Source of the DNA: SVTX01 sp045638125
GTDB lineage: Bacteria > Bacillota > Clostridia > Oscillospirales > CAG-272
Direction: 5' to 3'
DNA: 19,742 bases
NCBI GenBank assembly: GCA_045638125.1
Contig: JAZUAS010000039.1
Location: 1-19,742 of the forward strand
Below the pieces are notes generated by a model. That model was not told the DNA's origin and ran no database searches. It worked only from the letters and a program-made list of their open reading frames with translations. Made by a program: the position numbers and the translations under genes. This document shows, piece after piece, positions 1 to 6,636 of the stretch. Within the stretch, counting starts at the first letter, position 1; each line of letters opens with the position of its first letter.

Positions 1-677
1 CAGGCGCTAAGAAGGTTGTTATCTCTGCTCCCGCAGGTAACGATCTCAAGACAATCGTTTTCGGCACAAACAACGATACTCTCACAGCTGATGACCAGAT
101 CATCTCTGCTGCATCCTGCACCACCAACTGCCTTGCTCCTATGGCTAAGGCTCTTAACGAGTACGCTCCTATCCAGAGCGGTATCATGACCACCGTTCAC
201 GCATACACCGGCGACCAGATGATCCTCGACGGCCCCCAGAGAAAGGGTGACCTCCGCCGTGCACGTGCAGGCGCACAGAACATCGTTCCCAACTCTACCG
301 GTGCTGCTAAGGCTATCGGTCTCGTAATTCCCGAGCTCAACGGCAAGCTCATCGGCTCTGCTCAGAGAGTTCCCACCTGCACAGGTTCTACAACTATCCT
401 CGTTGCAGTTGTTAAGGGTCAGGACATCACCAAGGACGGCATCAACGCTGCTATGAAGGCTGCTGCTACCGAGTCCTTCGGTTACAACACCGATGAGATC
501 GTATCGAGCGACGTTATCGGTATCACCTACGGTTCTCTCTTCGATGCTACCCAGACCATGGTTGCAAAGATCGACGACGACACCTACCAGGTACAGGTTG
601 TTTCTTGGTACGACAACGAGAACTCCTACACCAGCCAGATGGTTCGTACAATCAAGTACTTCGCAGAACTCGCTTAA
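1..677 (+). CDS. gap: Glyceraldehyde-3-phosphate dehydrogenase, C-terminal part (5' end outside window)
   Basis: Cytosolic glycolytic enzyme that oxidises glyceraldehyde 3-phosphate with NAD+ and phosphate to 1,3-bisphosphoglycerate. The frame is already open at base 3 and about 224 residues are present out of a usual ~335, so the NAD-binding N-terminus lies upstream of the window. The catalytic motif SCTTNC is visible with its nucleophilic Cys codon at 117-119. It is followed by the TTVHAYTGDQ segment carrying the conserved catalytic His, the RRARAGAQNIVPNSTGAAKA phosphate-binding stretch, and a C-terminal WYDNENSYTSQMVRT motif. These are diagnostic of the family. Codon use is strongly biased (many C-ending and highly used codons), as expected of an abundant protein. 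A strong terminator follows within 25 bases of the stop. Identity is essentially certain; the cofactor subtype cannot be judged from this part. Confidence 0.98.
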   Translation, partial: GAKKVVISAPAGNDLKTIVFGTNNDTLTADDQIISAASCTTNCLAPMAKALNEYAPIQSGIMTTVHAYTGDQMILDGPQRKGDLRRARAGAQNIVPNSTGAAKAIGLVIPELNGKLIGSAQRVPTCTGSTTILVAVVKGQDITKDGINAAMKAAATESFGYNTDEIVSSDVIGITYGSLFDATQTMVAKIDDDTYQVQVVSWYDNENSYTSQMVRTIKYFAELA

Positions 678-700
678 TTGTAAGAGACAAACTGCACATA

Positions 701-731
701 AAAAAGCAACTCCCACGGGAGTTGCTTTTTT
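701..731 (+). terminator. Rho-independent terminator of gap
   Basis: An 8-bp perfect stem (GCAACTCC at 706-713 with GGAGTTGC at 718-725), loop CACG, is followed by six T at 726-731 and preceded by a matching A-run. It lies 23 bases after the gap stop codon. Confidence 0.93.
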
Positions 732-824
732 GGTTTAAGGAATCAAATTTTGGTTTGTCGATTAGCCAGCTTTGAGTCAGATTACTTGGACAGACGGTTA
801 AGCTTGAGAATTAACTAAAATTAT

Positions 825-860
825 AAAAATATCGGAACGACAATGCCGTTCCGATATTTT
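825..860 (-). terminator. Terminator of the repeat lipoprotein gene (probably works both ways)
   Basis: A 14-bp perfect stem (826-839 with 847-860) with a 7-base loop directly abuts the stop codon of the lipoprotein gene on the minus strand. A/T-runs on both sides give a U-tail in either direction, so it could also stop read-through from gap. Confidence 0.85.
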
Positions 861-2222
861 TTATTGCAAGTTGAAATTTACTCCGAGAATGATATTTTTG
901 TCAATAGTCCTTTGTCTGAAAAATACATTGTTAGATTCAGAAATAAGTATATATTCAAAATCAAATCCCGCATCAAAATAGTTAACAATGCACTCATACG
1001 TATCCGTCAAGAAAAGTCCCTCGTAGGTTGAAACTATTTCCGAGGATGCAAATACCACGCTACCGTAATTAGCTACTCCGTATTTGCCGATCAACTCCCT
1101 TGCATTTGTGTCGGACAGACAGTAGCCACCCCAGAAGATCATATCTTCTACATGGAAGATCTCTCGTGTGTGATTCATGATTCCGTAGTTATTCTTCAAA
1201 AACACACTCTTTTGGGTCAACGCATCTGCATCGTAATAATAGATAGCATTGCCGGAGCTGCCGGACTCACCGATATACAAAATTCTATCTTCCTTATTTA
1301 AATACAATTTAGGATAATAAAACAAATTATTGTTTTTGCTTTCTACCATTGTCAACTCGCCTGTGACAAGATTCTTTCTGAACACTCTACAGAACTGATC
1401 GTGCTCTGAATAATAGATATAGTCACCGTCCAGACAAAATGAAGATACTTCATGGTCAAAATAAAGAGAAGATTCCTTCACGGTATCGTTTTTTGAAAAA
1501 ATGTCAATTCTGCACAAATCGGGAAATGAAATATAGATCTTATCCCCCACGCTATTGATCTCCGCAGGCTCGCCCGCAAGAGGAACATTGCAGATGGGTA
1601 ACATAGTCTTTGTGTCGATAACAACCAATCTGTTATTGCCGGCGGTTATAACGTAAATGAGATCGTTTTCTGTAAACCAGTTTACAACGTCTCCGTCAAG
1701 AGTATATAGCGCTACAGTAGCCTTGATGGTAACAGAATTATTTTCTTCCGTGGCATTTTCTGTTCCCAACTGCTTCATGTTTGCAGGAACGTCCATAGTT
1801 TCAGTCGAAGCGTCCTTCAAAATGCCGTTGTTCACGTCTCCAAGCGTTTCGGCATTATCGCTTTCGCCTGTTTCTTGAGACTCCTTGCTTGTATCTTCGA
1901 CCTTAGCGGTGTCCTCGCTCGATTCGCTTCCGCTCGTCTCTTGAGATTCCTTGCTTGTATCCTCGGGCTTAGCGGTGTCTTCGCCCGATTCGCTTTCGCT
2001 CGTCTCTTGAGACTCCTTGCTTGCATCCTCGGTCTTAGCGGTGTCCTCGGTCTTAGCGGCGTCCTCGCTCGATGCGCTTTCAGAACCGTTATCAAATCCA
2101 ATATTCAGGCTGGGATCATTTAATATAATGTCATCTAAATGGATATTGATCTCTCCCAAATCACACGAGGTAAGTGCCAAAATCAGCAACAAACTAAATA
2201 AGATAAATACAATTTTTTTCAT
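861..2222 (-). CDS. Lipoprotein with acidic 22-residue tandem repeats and a putative beta-propeller-like C-terminal domain
   Basis: Not a gene I recognise by name; 453 residues. The start chosen is the ATG at 2222, which follows a GGAGGCAGTGTT ribosome site and begins MKKIVFILF; an in-frame ATG 12 codons upstream lacks this context. The N-terminus is a classical lipoprotein signal peptide with lipobox LTSC, so Cys20 should be lipidated and the protein anchored outside the membrane. Residues about 48-122 are a Ser/Glu/Thr/Lys-rich linker of 22-residue repeats (consensus near EDTAKPEDTSKESQETS), likely disordered and spanning the cell wall. From about 165 to the end come short strand motifs such as NDLIYVITAGNNRLVVIDT and DYIYYSEHD, reminiscent of WD/NHL-like propeller blades (DUF5050-like); this fold is an inference. 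It is a monocistronic unit with its own promoter and terminator. Possible roles are surface binding or cell-envelope sensing. Confidence 0.85.
   Translation of the reverse strand: MKKIVFILFSLLLILALTSCDLGEINIHLDDIILNDPSLNIGFDNGSESASSEDAAKTEDTAKTEDASKESQETSESESGEDTAKPEDTSKESQETSGSESSEDTAKVEDTSKESQETGESDNAETLGDVNNGILKDASTETMDVPANMKQLGTENATEENNSVTIKATVALYTLDGDVVNWFTENDLIYVITAGNNRLVVIDTKTMLPICNVPLAGEPAEINSVGDKIYISFPDLCRIDIFSKNDTVKESSLYFDHEVSSFCLDGDYIYYSEHDQFCRVFRKNLVTGELTMVESKNNNLFYYPKLYLNKEDRILYIGESGSSGNAIYYYDADALTQKSVFLKNNYGIMNHTREIFHVEDMIFWGGYCLSDTNARELIGKYGVANYGSVVFASSEIVSTYEGLFLTDTYECIVNYFDAGFDFEYILISESNNVFFRQRTIDKNIILGVNFNLQ
1870..2081 (-). repeat. 66-bp in-frame tandem repeat inside the lipoprotein gene
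   Basis: Two full 66-bp units (1870-1935, 1936-2001) are nearly identical. A third unit begins at 2002 and runs into a partial unit at about 2050-2081. The period is a multiple of three, so each unit adds 22 residues without shifting the frame. The near-identity at synonymous positions suggests recent expansion, and copy number probably varies between strains. Confidence 0.9.
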
Positions 2223-2256
2223 AACACTGCCTCCTTCACGGTCTTTATGTATTATC

Positions 2257-2285
2257 ATTATATCATATCAAAAAAATATTTGCAA
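2257..2285 (-). promoter_or_regulatory. Sigma-A promoter of the lipoprotein gene
   Basis: Read on the minus strand: -35 TTGCAA (2285-2280), 17-base spacer, -10 TATAAT (2262-2257) with an extended TGA just before it. The start codon lies about 35 bases downstream of the -10 element. Confidence 0.85.
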
Positions 2286-2320
2286 GTGTTTTTCGTTTGA
2301 TCTCAATATTTTTTTAATAA

Positions 2321-2384
2321 AGTAAATTTTCAAAACAAATACAACCGCGCAATTCAGAAGTTTCGTTTGCTTTGAGAATTTACT
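2321..2384. repeat. Imperfect 19-bp inverted repeat in the lipoprotein/tRNA intergenic region
   Basis: The arm 2321-2339 (AGTAAATTTTCAAAACAAA) is the reverse complement of 2366-2384 apart from two substitutions, with a 26-base spacer. A second short A/T-rich hairpin (GTCC...GGAC, 2385-2413) follows and ends just before the tRNA promoter. The region 2286-2421 holds no gene that I can see. The structure might be an element remnant or a transcription-linked hairpin. Confidence 0.6.
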
Positions 2385-2421
2385 GTCCTATTTTTTCTTT
2401 AATAAAAAAGGACAATTATAC

Positions 2422-2450
2422 TTGACAAGAACCCTTTTTCATGTTAAAAT
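2422..2450 (+). promoter_or_regulatory. Sigma-A promoter for the tRNA-Leu region
   Basis: TTGACA (2422-2427), 17-base spacer, TAAAAT (2445-2450) with an extended TG at 2442-2443. It reads first through the broken tRNA copy (from 2466) and then the intact tRNA-Leu gene. Confidence 0.85.
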
Positions 2451-2465
2451 AATCAAGTGATATTC

Positions 2466-2553
2466 GCGGGCGTGGCGGAATTGCGAGCGTGCGTAGCACC
2501 TCGGCAAGTAAGGCGTAAGCCTTACGTGAGCAGACTGCGCAAGATTTAGGATC
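2466..2553 (+). pseudogene. Truncated tRNA-Leu(TAG) copy with an insertion in its D-loop
   Basis: Bases 2466-2483 match the first 18 bases of the downstream tRNA-Leu except for two substitutions (GCGGGCGTGGCGGAATTG against GCGGGTATGGCGGAATTG). Then come 46 foreign bases. The tRNA sequence resumes at 2530 (GCAGAC, one extra T, then GCGCAAGATTTAGGATC) through the anticodon loop and stops at 2553. The variable arm, T-arm and 3' acceptor strand are absent, so it cannot fold into a tRNA. The match also includes the flanking ATATT before base 2466, so this looks like a local duplication (offset 102 bases) that was later disrupted. It lies between the promoter and the intact gene and should be in the primary transcript. 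Confidence 0.8.
2484..2529 (+). other. 46-bp insertion forming two hairpins within the tRNA-Leu remnant
   Basis: The insert separates the two adjacent G residues of the D-loop (…ATTG / GCAG…). It can form a stem-loop CGAG-c-GTGC / GCAC-CTCG (2484-2503, one bulged C, loop GTA) and a perfect one, GTAAGGC / GCCTTAC (2508-2514 with 2519-2525, loop GTAA). I see no target-site duplication. It may be a miniature palindromic element; no second copy was seen in the window. Confidence 0.6.
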
Positions 2554-2567
2554 ACAATTTAATATTT

Positions 2568-2650
2568 GCGGGTATGGCGGAATTGGCAGACGCGCAAGAT
2601 TTAGGATCTTGTGTTAATTCGTGCAGGTTCGACCCCTGTTACCCGCACCA
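2568..2650 (+). tRNA. tRNA-Leu, anticodon TAG
   Basis: The 83-base gene folds as a class II tRNA. The acceptor GCGGGTA pairs with TACCCGC, the D-arm contains GCGGAATTGGCAGACGC, the anticodon stem is CAAGA/TCTTG with loop TTTAGGA (anticodon TAG at 2602-2604, reading CUN codons), a long variable arm is present, and the T-arm contains GGTTCGACCCC. The CCA tail is encoded (2648-2650). A terminator follows within ten bases. Confidence 0.97.
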
Positions 2651-2657
2651 AAAAACT

Positions 2658-2687
2658 AAAGGAGGAGCGTTTGCTCCTCCTTTTTTT
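2658..2687. terminator. Bidirectional terminator between tRNA-Leu and the FAD oxidoreductase gene
   Basis: Stem AAAGGAGGAGC / GCTCCTCCTTT (2658-2668 with 2673-2683), loop GTTT, T-run 2681-2687. On the minus strand the hairpin is followed by a T-rich stretch, so it can also end the convergent oxidoreductase transcript, whose stop codon lies 8 bases away. Confidence 0.93.
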
Positions 2688-2694
2688 ATTTCTA

Positions 2695-4155
2695 TTAAAT
2701 TATCGCGCCGCCGTCGACAAGGGTCTTGCGAAGCGCCTGAACGTCGATCTCGTCGGGAGAAATGCCGTCCTTTGCCGCCATAGCCGCCGCGACACCTGCC
2801 GCCTCGCCCATCTGCATGCAGGAGACAGACACGCGGAGAGTACCGCTCGCCAACTTGGTTGCAGAAACAGCTCTGCCCGCCACAAGCAGATTTTTGACCT
2901 TTTCGGGCAACATAACGCTATACGGAATATGATATTTCCAATGCACCATGCCCATAGCTCTCACCTCTGCGGGAGCGGTATCGGTGTCGATATGGTGACC
3001 GCCGCAACCAATCGAATCCTCAAAATCCTTGCCCGACATAACGTCGATGGCGTTCATTACATACTTGCCTACGATATGTCTGGTCTCACGCACACCGATG
3101 TCGGGAACGTGAGTAACCTTAGCGTTTGCAAATCCTGCGGGATACTCGCGACGCAGGATCTCGGTTATCTCAAGCGCGCCGTGTACCAGCAGATTCTGAC
3201 CCTTGGTCAACTGACGGGGGTTGGTTCCGTCGCCCACAAAACAGTTATGTGTGGGGCCAAACGAAAGCAGGATCGCGCCCGAATGAGAGGGTGTTACGTA
3301 TATCTGTACCAGAATCCGAGGATGGCTTGCACCGCTTACGGGATCGGGATTAGTTATCGGCACACAGAAGCAACACATATCGCCCTTGGCGTAGCTTTCT
3401 TTGATGTTTTCAAAGTCTTGAAGCGCACAGCTCTGGTGAGTAAATCCGGGATTGGTCTCAAAATATTCAAAGAGTGCAGGAAAATCAACGCCCTCAACAC
3501 GGTACATCGTACCCATAGGCTGCATCTGACCGAGCTTTATTGCGCCGCCCTCGGCAATATCGTTTTCATTTGCGCCAAGATAGCACTCAACACCGGACAG
3601 GAACGCTACGTCAGCGTCACCCGTAGAGTCGATAAAGCACTTTGCGCTATATTCAACAAAGCCTTCCTTGTTGGCAACGACTACCTTCTTAAGCGTATCA
3701 CCGTCCATATCGACGACGCAGACCTTGCTGTCGTACAGTATCTCAACGCCTGCCTCGGCAAGCATATCAAGAAGCAGAGTCTCCGCCGCATACCTTTCGG
3801 TAAAAACGTAGCTTCCAAGATCGCCGTTAGTTCCCGATGCTCCGCCTGCCGCTACAAGTCTCATACAGAACTCGTGAGCGATACCGCCCGCAACCTGAAC
3901 GCTTCGGGGATTAGTTCCAAGCACGTCAAGAACCTCACGCTTGTACTGCTCAAGATCCTTACAGTGTTCGGTAAATTTTGTAATTCCCGCGTTGCCCTCG
4001 GTCAGCATTCCGCCGACGTGGAAGGATCTTTCAAGCAGCAGAACGCTCGCGCCCTGTCTGCCTGCCGCTATCGCCGCCATAACGCCCGCAGTACCCGCGC
4101 CGCAGACTACAACGTCGTATTCTTTGCCACATTTTGCTTCAATGGTGTAATTCAT
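2695..4155 (-). CDS. FAD-dependent oxidoreductase (FAD_oxidored family)
   Basis: Predicted cytosolic flavoenzyme of 486 residues. The start is the ATG at 4155, preceded by GGAGGAAAATCTA; upstream in-frame codons extend into repetitive DNA and are unlikely to be coding. The N-terminal Rossmann motif VVVCGAGTAGVMAA (residues about 16-29, GxGxxG) with an acidic residue at the end of strand 2 (LLLE, Glu42) binds the ADP part of FAD; GGMLTEG follows. A second FAD-contact region is FIDSTGDADVAFLSG in the middle. The C-terminal NLLVAGRAVSAT...GEAAGVAAA segment is typical of the FAD_oxidored (PF12831-type) family, whose members are often found with carbohydrate or peptide catabolic genes. The substrate cannot be read from sequence. 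It is downstream of, and may belong with, the M55 peptidase and TIM-barrel genes, though a repeat element now separates them. Confidence 0.93.
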   Translation of the reverse strand: MNYTIEAKCGKEYDVVVCGAGTAGVMAAIAAGRQGASVLLLERSFHVGGMLTEGNAGITKFTEHCKDLEQYKREVLDVLGTNPRSVQVAGGIAHEFCMRLVAAGGASGTNGDLGSYVFTERYAAETLLLDMLAEAGVEILYDSKVCVVDMDGDTLKKVVVANKEGFVEYSAKCFIDSTGDADVAFLSGVECYLGANENDIAEGGAIKLGQMQPMGTMYRVEGVDFPALFEYFETNPGFTHQSCALQDFENIKESYAKGDMCCFCVPITNPDPVSGASHPRILVQIYVTPSHSGAILLSFGPTHNCFVGDGTNPRQLTKGQNLLVHGALEITEILRREYPAGFANAKVTHVPDIGVRETRHIVGKYVMNAIDVMSGKDFEDSIGCGGHHIDTDTAPAEVRAMGMVHWKYHIPYSVMLPEKVKNLLVAGRAVSATKLASGTLRVSVSCMQMGEAAGVAAAMAAKDGISPDEIDVQALRKTLVDGGAII

Positions 4156-4208
4156 TAGATTTTCCTCCGTTAAACGTATTTTCAAATCTTGATTTGTCGG
4201 GGAGGCGA

Positions 4209-4689
4209 TGCCTCCGGCGGGGATGCGTTCCACCTTTTTTGAAAAAAAGGTGGAGCCAAAAAACTTCCCTAAATTGGGGTTCTACCCGCCGTTGTTAGTT
4301 TTATGATATAACTCGGACTGCTTGCTTGCAAGCGGCGGTTTGCAACAAGCTGACTAACGACTAAGTTTAGCTTCACGTTGCATATGGTGACGCTGAAAAT
4401 TGTGCCAATTTTCAGCCTGCTCGCCCTTTCCGTGTTGCAACAGTTTAGAACCCAAGACGCATAGTGTTATTTTAACTTAAAGCAACTTTAAAATAAGTTG
4501 TTTTATATCGGCTGGGTTCTAAACCCTATCAATACAAAAACGACAGTGAGGGATTTTTTAACGAGCGTAGCGAAGTGAAAAAGCCGAGTTTTCAGCTTGC
4601 TGAAAAAAGCACACCCTAAAAGGACCCAAAAAATTCTGGAAGTTTCTTTGCTTACTTTCTTTTCCAAAGAAAGTAAGCCGCCGGAGGCA
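4209..4689. repeat. ~480-bp non-coding element with inverted terminal arms and internal hairpins
   Basis: The left arm (4209-4268) and right arm (4638-4689) are inverted copies in layout. Each has TGCCTCCGGCGG outermost (4209-4220 and the reverse complement of 4678-4689), then a hairpin, then an A-rich stretch ending AAACTTCC. The hairpins differ: CCACCTTTTTT / AAAAAAGGTGG (4230-4253) on the left, and a 13-bp stem GCTTACTTTCTTT / AAAGAAAGTAAGC (4650-4678) on the right. Inside are an 11-bp stem GCTGAAAATTG / CAATTTTCAGC (4392-4416), a 12-bp inverted repeat GTTTAGAACCCA (4443-4454 with 4513-4524), and TTTTCAGC / GCTGAAAA (4589-4606). I find no convincing gene in 4156-4717. The arms resemble intergenic repeats I recall from Clostridia genomes. 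It is probably a non-autonomous, MITE-like element; that is inference. Confidence 0.65.
4303..4331 (-). promoter_or_regulatory. Possible promoter inside the repeat element, reading toward the FAD oxidoreductase
   Basis: On the minus strand TTGCAA (4331-4326), 17-base spacer, TATCAT (4308-4303). The -10 deviates from consensus and the location inside a repeat makes it tentative. If active, it would drive the FAD oxidoreductase gene independently of the M55 operon promoter. Confidence 0.3.
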
Positions 4690-4717
4690 CGCGTCCCCCC
4701 ACAAACTGCAATTTATC

Positions 4718-5602
4718 TTAATTTATATTTTTCGCTCTATTCCAAACCTCGACGAATTTTGCAAGGCTTTCCTCCGAGCTCTCGCCATCGTAAGGACGCA
4801 TCTCAAAGGAGACAGTTGCCCCCGATTTATCGAAATATCCGATTTTTTCAAGCATTTTAAGGAAATTTACTCCCTCGTTTTCACCGTAGAGCGCACCTTC
4901 ATACCCCCACGGGATATGCTTGTCGCCGTAAAATGGGTGGGTAGAGTCATCAAGCTTGCAGTTGCCGAGGTGGATATGTACAAGAGTGTCATCAACCTTA
5001 CTAAGAGCCGACTCAAGCGTCTCGTGCATAAGCGGAACGTGGCACATATCAAGCAAAAGTCCGAGCGTGGGGACGTCTTTGCGCCATTTTTTGATGAAGT
5101 CAACGGTTTCGTCAATAGGGCCTAACAAAAAATATTTGTCGATATCTCTGTCGGTGGGTTCAAGAGCAAGAGTTACGTCGCGGGGGAGCTGATTTGAGAT
5201 CGCCACGATAAGCTCGCCGAGTCTTTCCTTTGCACCATCTCTGTCCTCGGGCAGATCGGGACCGCTGGCAAAAACTATCTTCTTTGAACCAAGCTCAAGG
5301 GCGTATTCACACTCGCGCATGATCGTGTCGTAGGCTCTTACGCGCTCCGATTTATCGGGCGAGCAAGGAAACGTGGGAACCTCGCCTGCTCTGTCGCCGA
5401 TGTTATAATTTATAATCTTGCCGCAGTCTTTGAGGATTGCGATTTCCTCTTTTGCTCGCTGACCTCTCCATACCCAGCAGTCGAGCGCATCGATACTGTC
5501 AATTCCTACTGCCCTTTTAAGCGTTTCGGTGTGAGATACGGCATCGGTAATCGACTGAGGATACAAAAACTGGTGATTTACACCTAAAATAGCGTTTTTC
5601 AT
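4718..5602 (-). CDS. Sugar phosphate isomerase/epimerase-like TIM-barrel protein
   Basis: 294 residues, matching the usual length of the AP_endonuc_2 / xylose isomerase-like TIM-barrel family, which act on sugars or inositols as metal-dependent isomerases, epimerases or dehydratases. The metal-site pattern is visible: Glu148 in LALEPTDRD, Asp185 and His188 in LLLDMCHVP, His209/His211 in VHIHLGN, and Glu267 in VSFEMRPY. There is no signal peptide, so it is cytosolic. The ATG at 5602 overlaps the stop of the upstream M55 peptidase gene in an ATGA arrangement, so the two are translationally coupled and co-transcribed. The substrate is not determinable from sequence. Confidence 0.9.
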   Translation of the reverse strand: MKNAILGVNHQFLYPQSITDAVSHTETLKRAVGIDSIDALDCWVWRGQRAKEEIAILKDCGKIINYNIGDRAGEVPTFPCSPDKSERVRAYDTIMRECEYALELGSKKIVFASGPDLPEDRDGAKERLGELIVAISNQLPRDVTLALEPTDRDIDKYFLLGPIDETVDFIKKWRKDVPTLGLLLDMCHVPLMHETLESALSKVDDTLVHIHLGNCKLDDSTHPFYGDKHIPWGYEGALYGENEGVNFLKMLEKIGYFDKSGATVSFEMRPYDGESSEESLAKFVEVWNRAKNIN

Positions 5603-6387
5603 TTAAAATTCACCATTTCCTTTTCGTATTTGAGATACTGCGACCACGTCTTCAAAAGATTATCTCCCTTCATCACGACCGTGCGCTCGTCGGAGAAGAT
5701 CTCGGGGTGTATCTGCTCCATTATTTCAAGATAACGGCAATCAGAGTAGACTATCTTTATCTCATAAGGTGCTTTCACCTCAAAGGGCTTTATTTTTGCT
5801 TTCACCGCCTCTGCAGCCTTCTTGCGAAGCATCTGCGCCGTAGCATCGGGAGGCAGACAAATTGCAGTATCGTCGCCAAGCGAGATCTTCACGGGACAGG
5901 TGACCAGATTTTCAATAAGTGCTTCGCCCTCGGCACAACCCATATCGTCTCCCGATATGAATTTCAGCGGTATTCCCTGCTCACCTGCAAGCGCTGCCTC
6001 AATACCGATCTCACCGACGAGAAGTCCGTTCAAATATATGGCATCATATTCGCGAAGATAGCTATGCGCCAAAAGATGTCCGGTGTGTTGCATGGTGTGA
6101 AGACCAAGCAAAAAGAGACCGTCAAACTCCGAGCCGACTCCTCTGTATTGCTCTCCCAAGATAGGCTTGCCCATAACCACGGGGGCATCTATACGGCTGA
6201 TGTCCACATTTCGCCCGTCGGTGTGCATATCATAAACGACTGCCTCACCGCCTGCATCCTTGATACCTGAAAGCACAGCACAAAGATCATTCATAAGCAT
6301 TTCTCTGCCAAAATCGCTGTTTTCCGCTTGTGGGAAGGTCGTTACTCCCGTAACGCCTTCAATATCTGTCATAACCAAAAATTTCAT
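5599..6387 (-). CDS. M55 family D-aminopeptidase (DppA-like)
   Basis: Zinc aminopeptidase of the M55/DppA family, 262 residues (DppA is about 270). The known member Bacillus subtilis DppA releases D-amino acids from small peptides. The start ATG at 6387 follows a GGAGG site; the open frame extends 22 codons upstream but without ribosome-site support. The family metal ligands line up: Asp8 and Glu10 in VMTDIEGV, His55 in VYDMHTDGRN, His97 in LLGLHTMQ, and Glu126 in LNGLLVGEIGIEAA. It is first in an operon with the TIM-barrel gene, behind a strong promoter. Peptidoglycan-derived D-peptides are a plausible but unproven substrate. Unlike B. subtilis dppA, it is not followed by dipeptide-transporter genes here. 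Confidence 0.93.
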   Translation of the reverse strand: MKFLVMTDIEGVTGVTTFPQAENSDFGREMLMNDLCAVLSGIKDAGGEAVVYDMHTDGRNVDISRIDAPVVMGKPILGEQYRGVGSEFDGLFLLGLHTMQHTGHLLAHSYLREYDAIYLNGLLVGEIGIEAALAGEQGIPLKFISGDDMGCAEGEALIENLVTCPVKISLGDDTAICLPPDATAQMLRKKAAEAVKAKIKPFEVKAPYEIKIVYSDCRYLEIMEQIHPEIFSDERTVVMKGDNLLKTWSQYLKYEKEMVNFK

Positions 6388-6418
6388 AAAGCGACCTCCA
6401 TCATTTATATACAAATCA

Positions 6419-6447
6419 ATTATACTACCTTCTTTGATAAATTGCAA
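6419..6447 (-). promoter_or_regulatory. Sigma-A promoter of the M55 peptidase operon
   Basis: On the minus strand TTGCAA (6447-6442), 17-base spacer, perfect TATAAT (6424-6419), 32 bases upstream of the ATG at 6387. The hexamers and spacer are identical to those of the lipoprotein promoter at 2257-2285. Confidence 0.85.
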
Positions 6448-6551
6448 TCGCATGTCCGAAATGTATCATTAAAAGTCCATTATTTACAAAAACGTTATAT
6501 AAACACGCCGTTGATAATTATACTTTTTGTTTTTCACCACAGTAAAAAATA

Positions 6552-6605
6552 ATGTTTCAAGCGCTACACAATGCGACAAACTTCTTTGAAACATAGTTGT
6601 ATAAT
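6552..6605 (+). promoter_or_regulatory. Candidate spoIIGA promoter with a Spo0A-like box
   Basis: A perfect -10 TATAAT lies at 6600-6605, but no good -35 sits 17 bases upstream. Instead TGCGACAAA (6572-6580; on the opposite strand TTTGTCGCA) matches 8 of 9 bases of the Spo0A box TTTGTCGAA, at a position overlapping the -35 region. This resembles B. subtilis spoIIG, where Spo0A~P activates a sigma-A promoter with an over-long spacer. A 9-bp inverted repeat ATGTTTCAA / TTGAAACAT (6552-6560, 6586-6594) flanks the box. The motif assignments are mine, not experimental. Confidence 0.5.
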
Positions 6606-6636
6606 TTATATATACTACTATGGAAGGAGATCTCCG

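Noticed and set aside
1832..2101. Arg-rich 89-residue product on - and matching repeats on + within the lipoprotein gene
   Set aside because: These are alternative frames of the 66-bp tandem repeat; the period keeps every frame open.
2574..2783. Small frame beginning MAELADAQDLG
   Set aside because: This is the well-known spurious translation of a tRNA-Leu gene.
2611..4158. 515-codon open frame on + opposite the FAD oxidoreductase gene
   Set aside because: It starts inside the tRNA-Leu gene, has no ribosome site and no domain sense, while the opposite strand encodes clear FAD-binding motifs.
4650..4678. 13-bp hairpin as terminator of the TIM-barrel gene
   Set aside because: No T-run follows on the minus strand; the hairpin is part of the repeat arm.
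4209..4689. Possible riboswitch or CRISPR-like array because of many hairpins
   Set aside because: The inverted arms are at both ends, there are no regular direct repeats with spacers, and no known aptamer core was recognised; a repeat element fits better.
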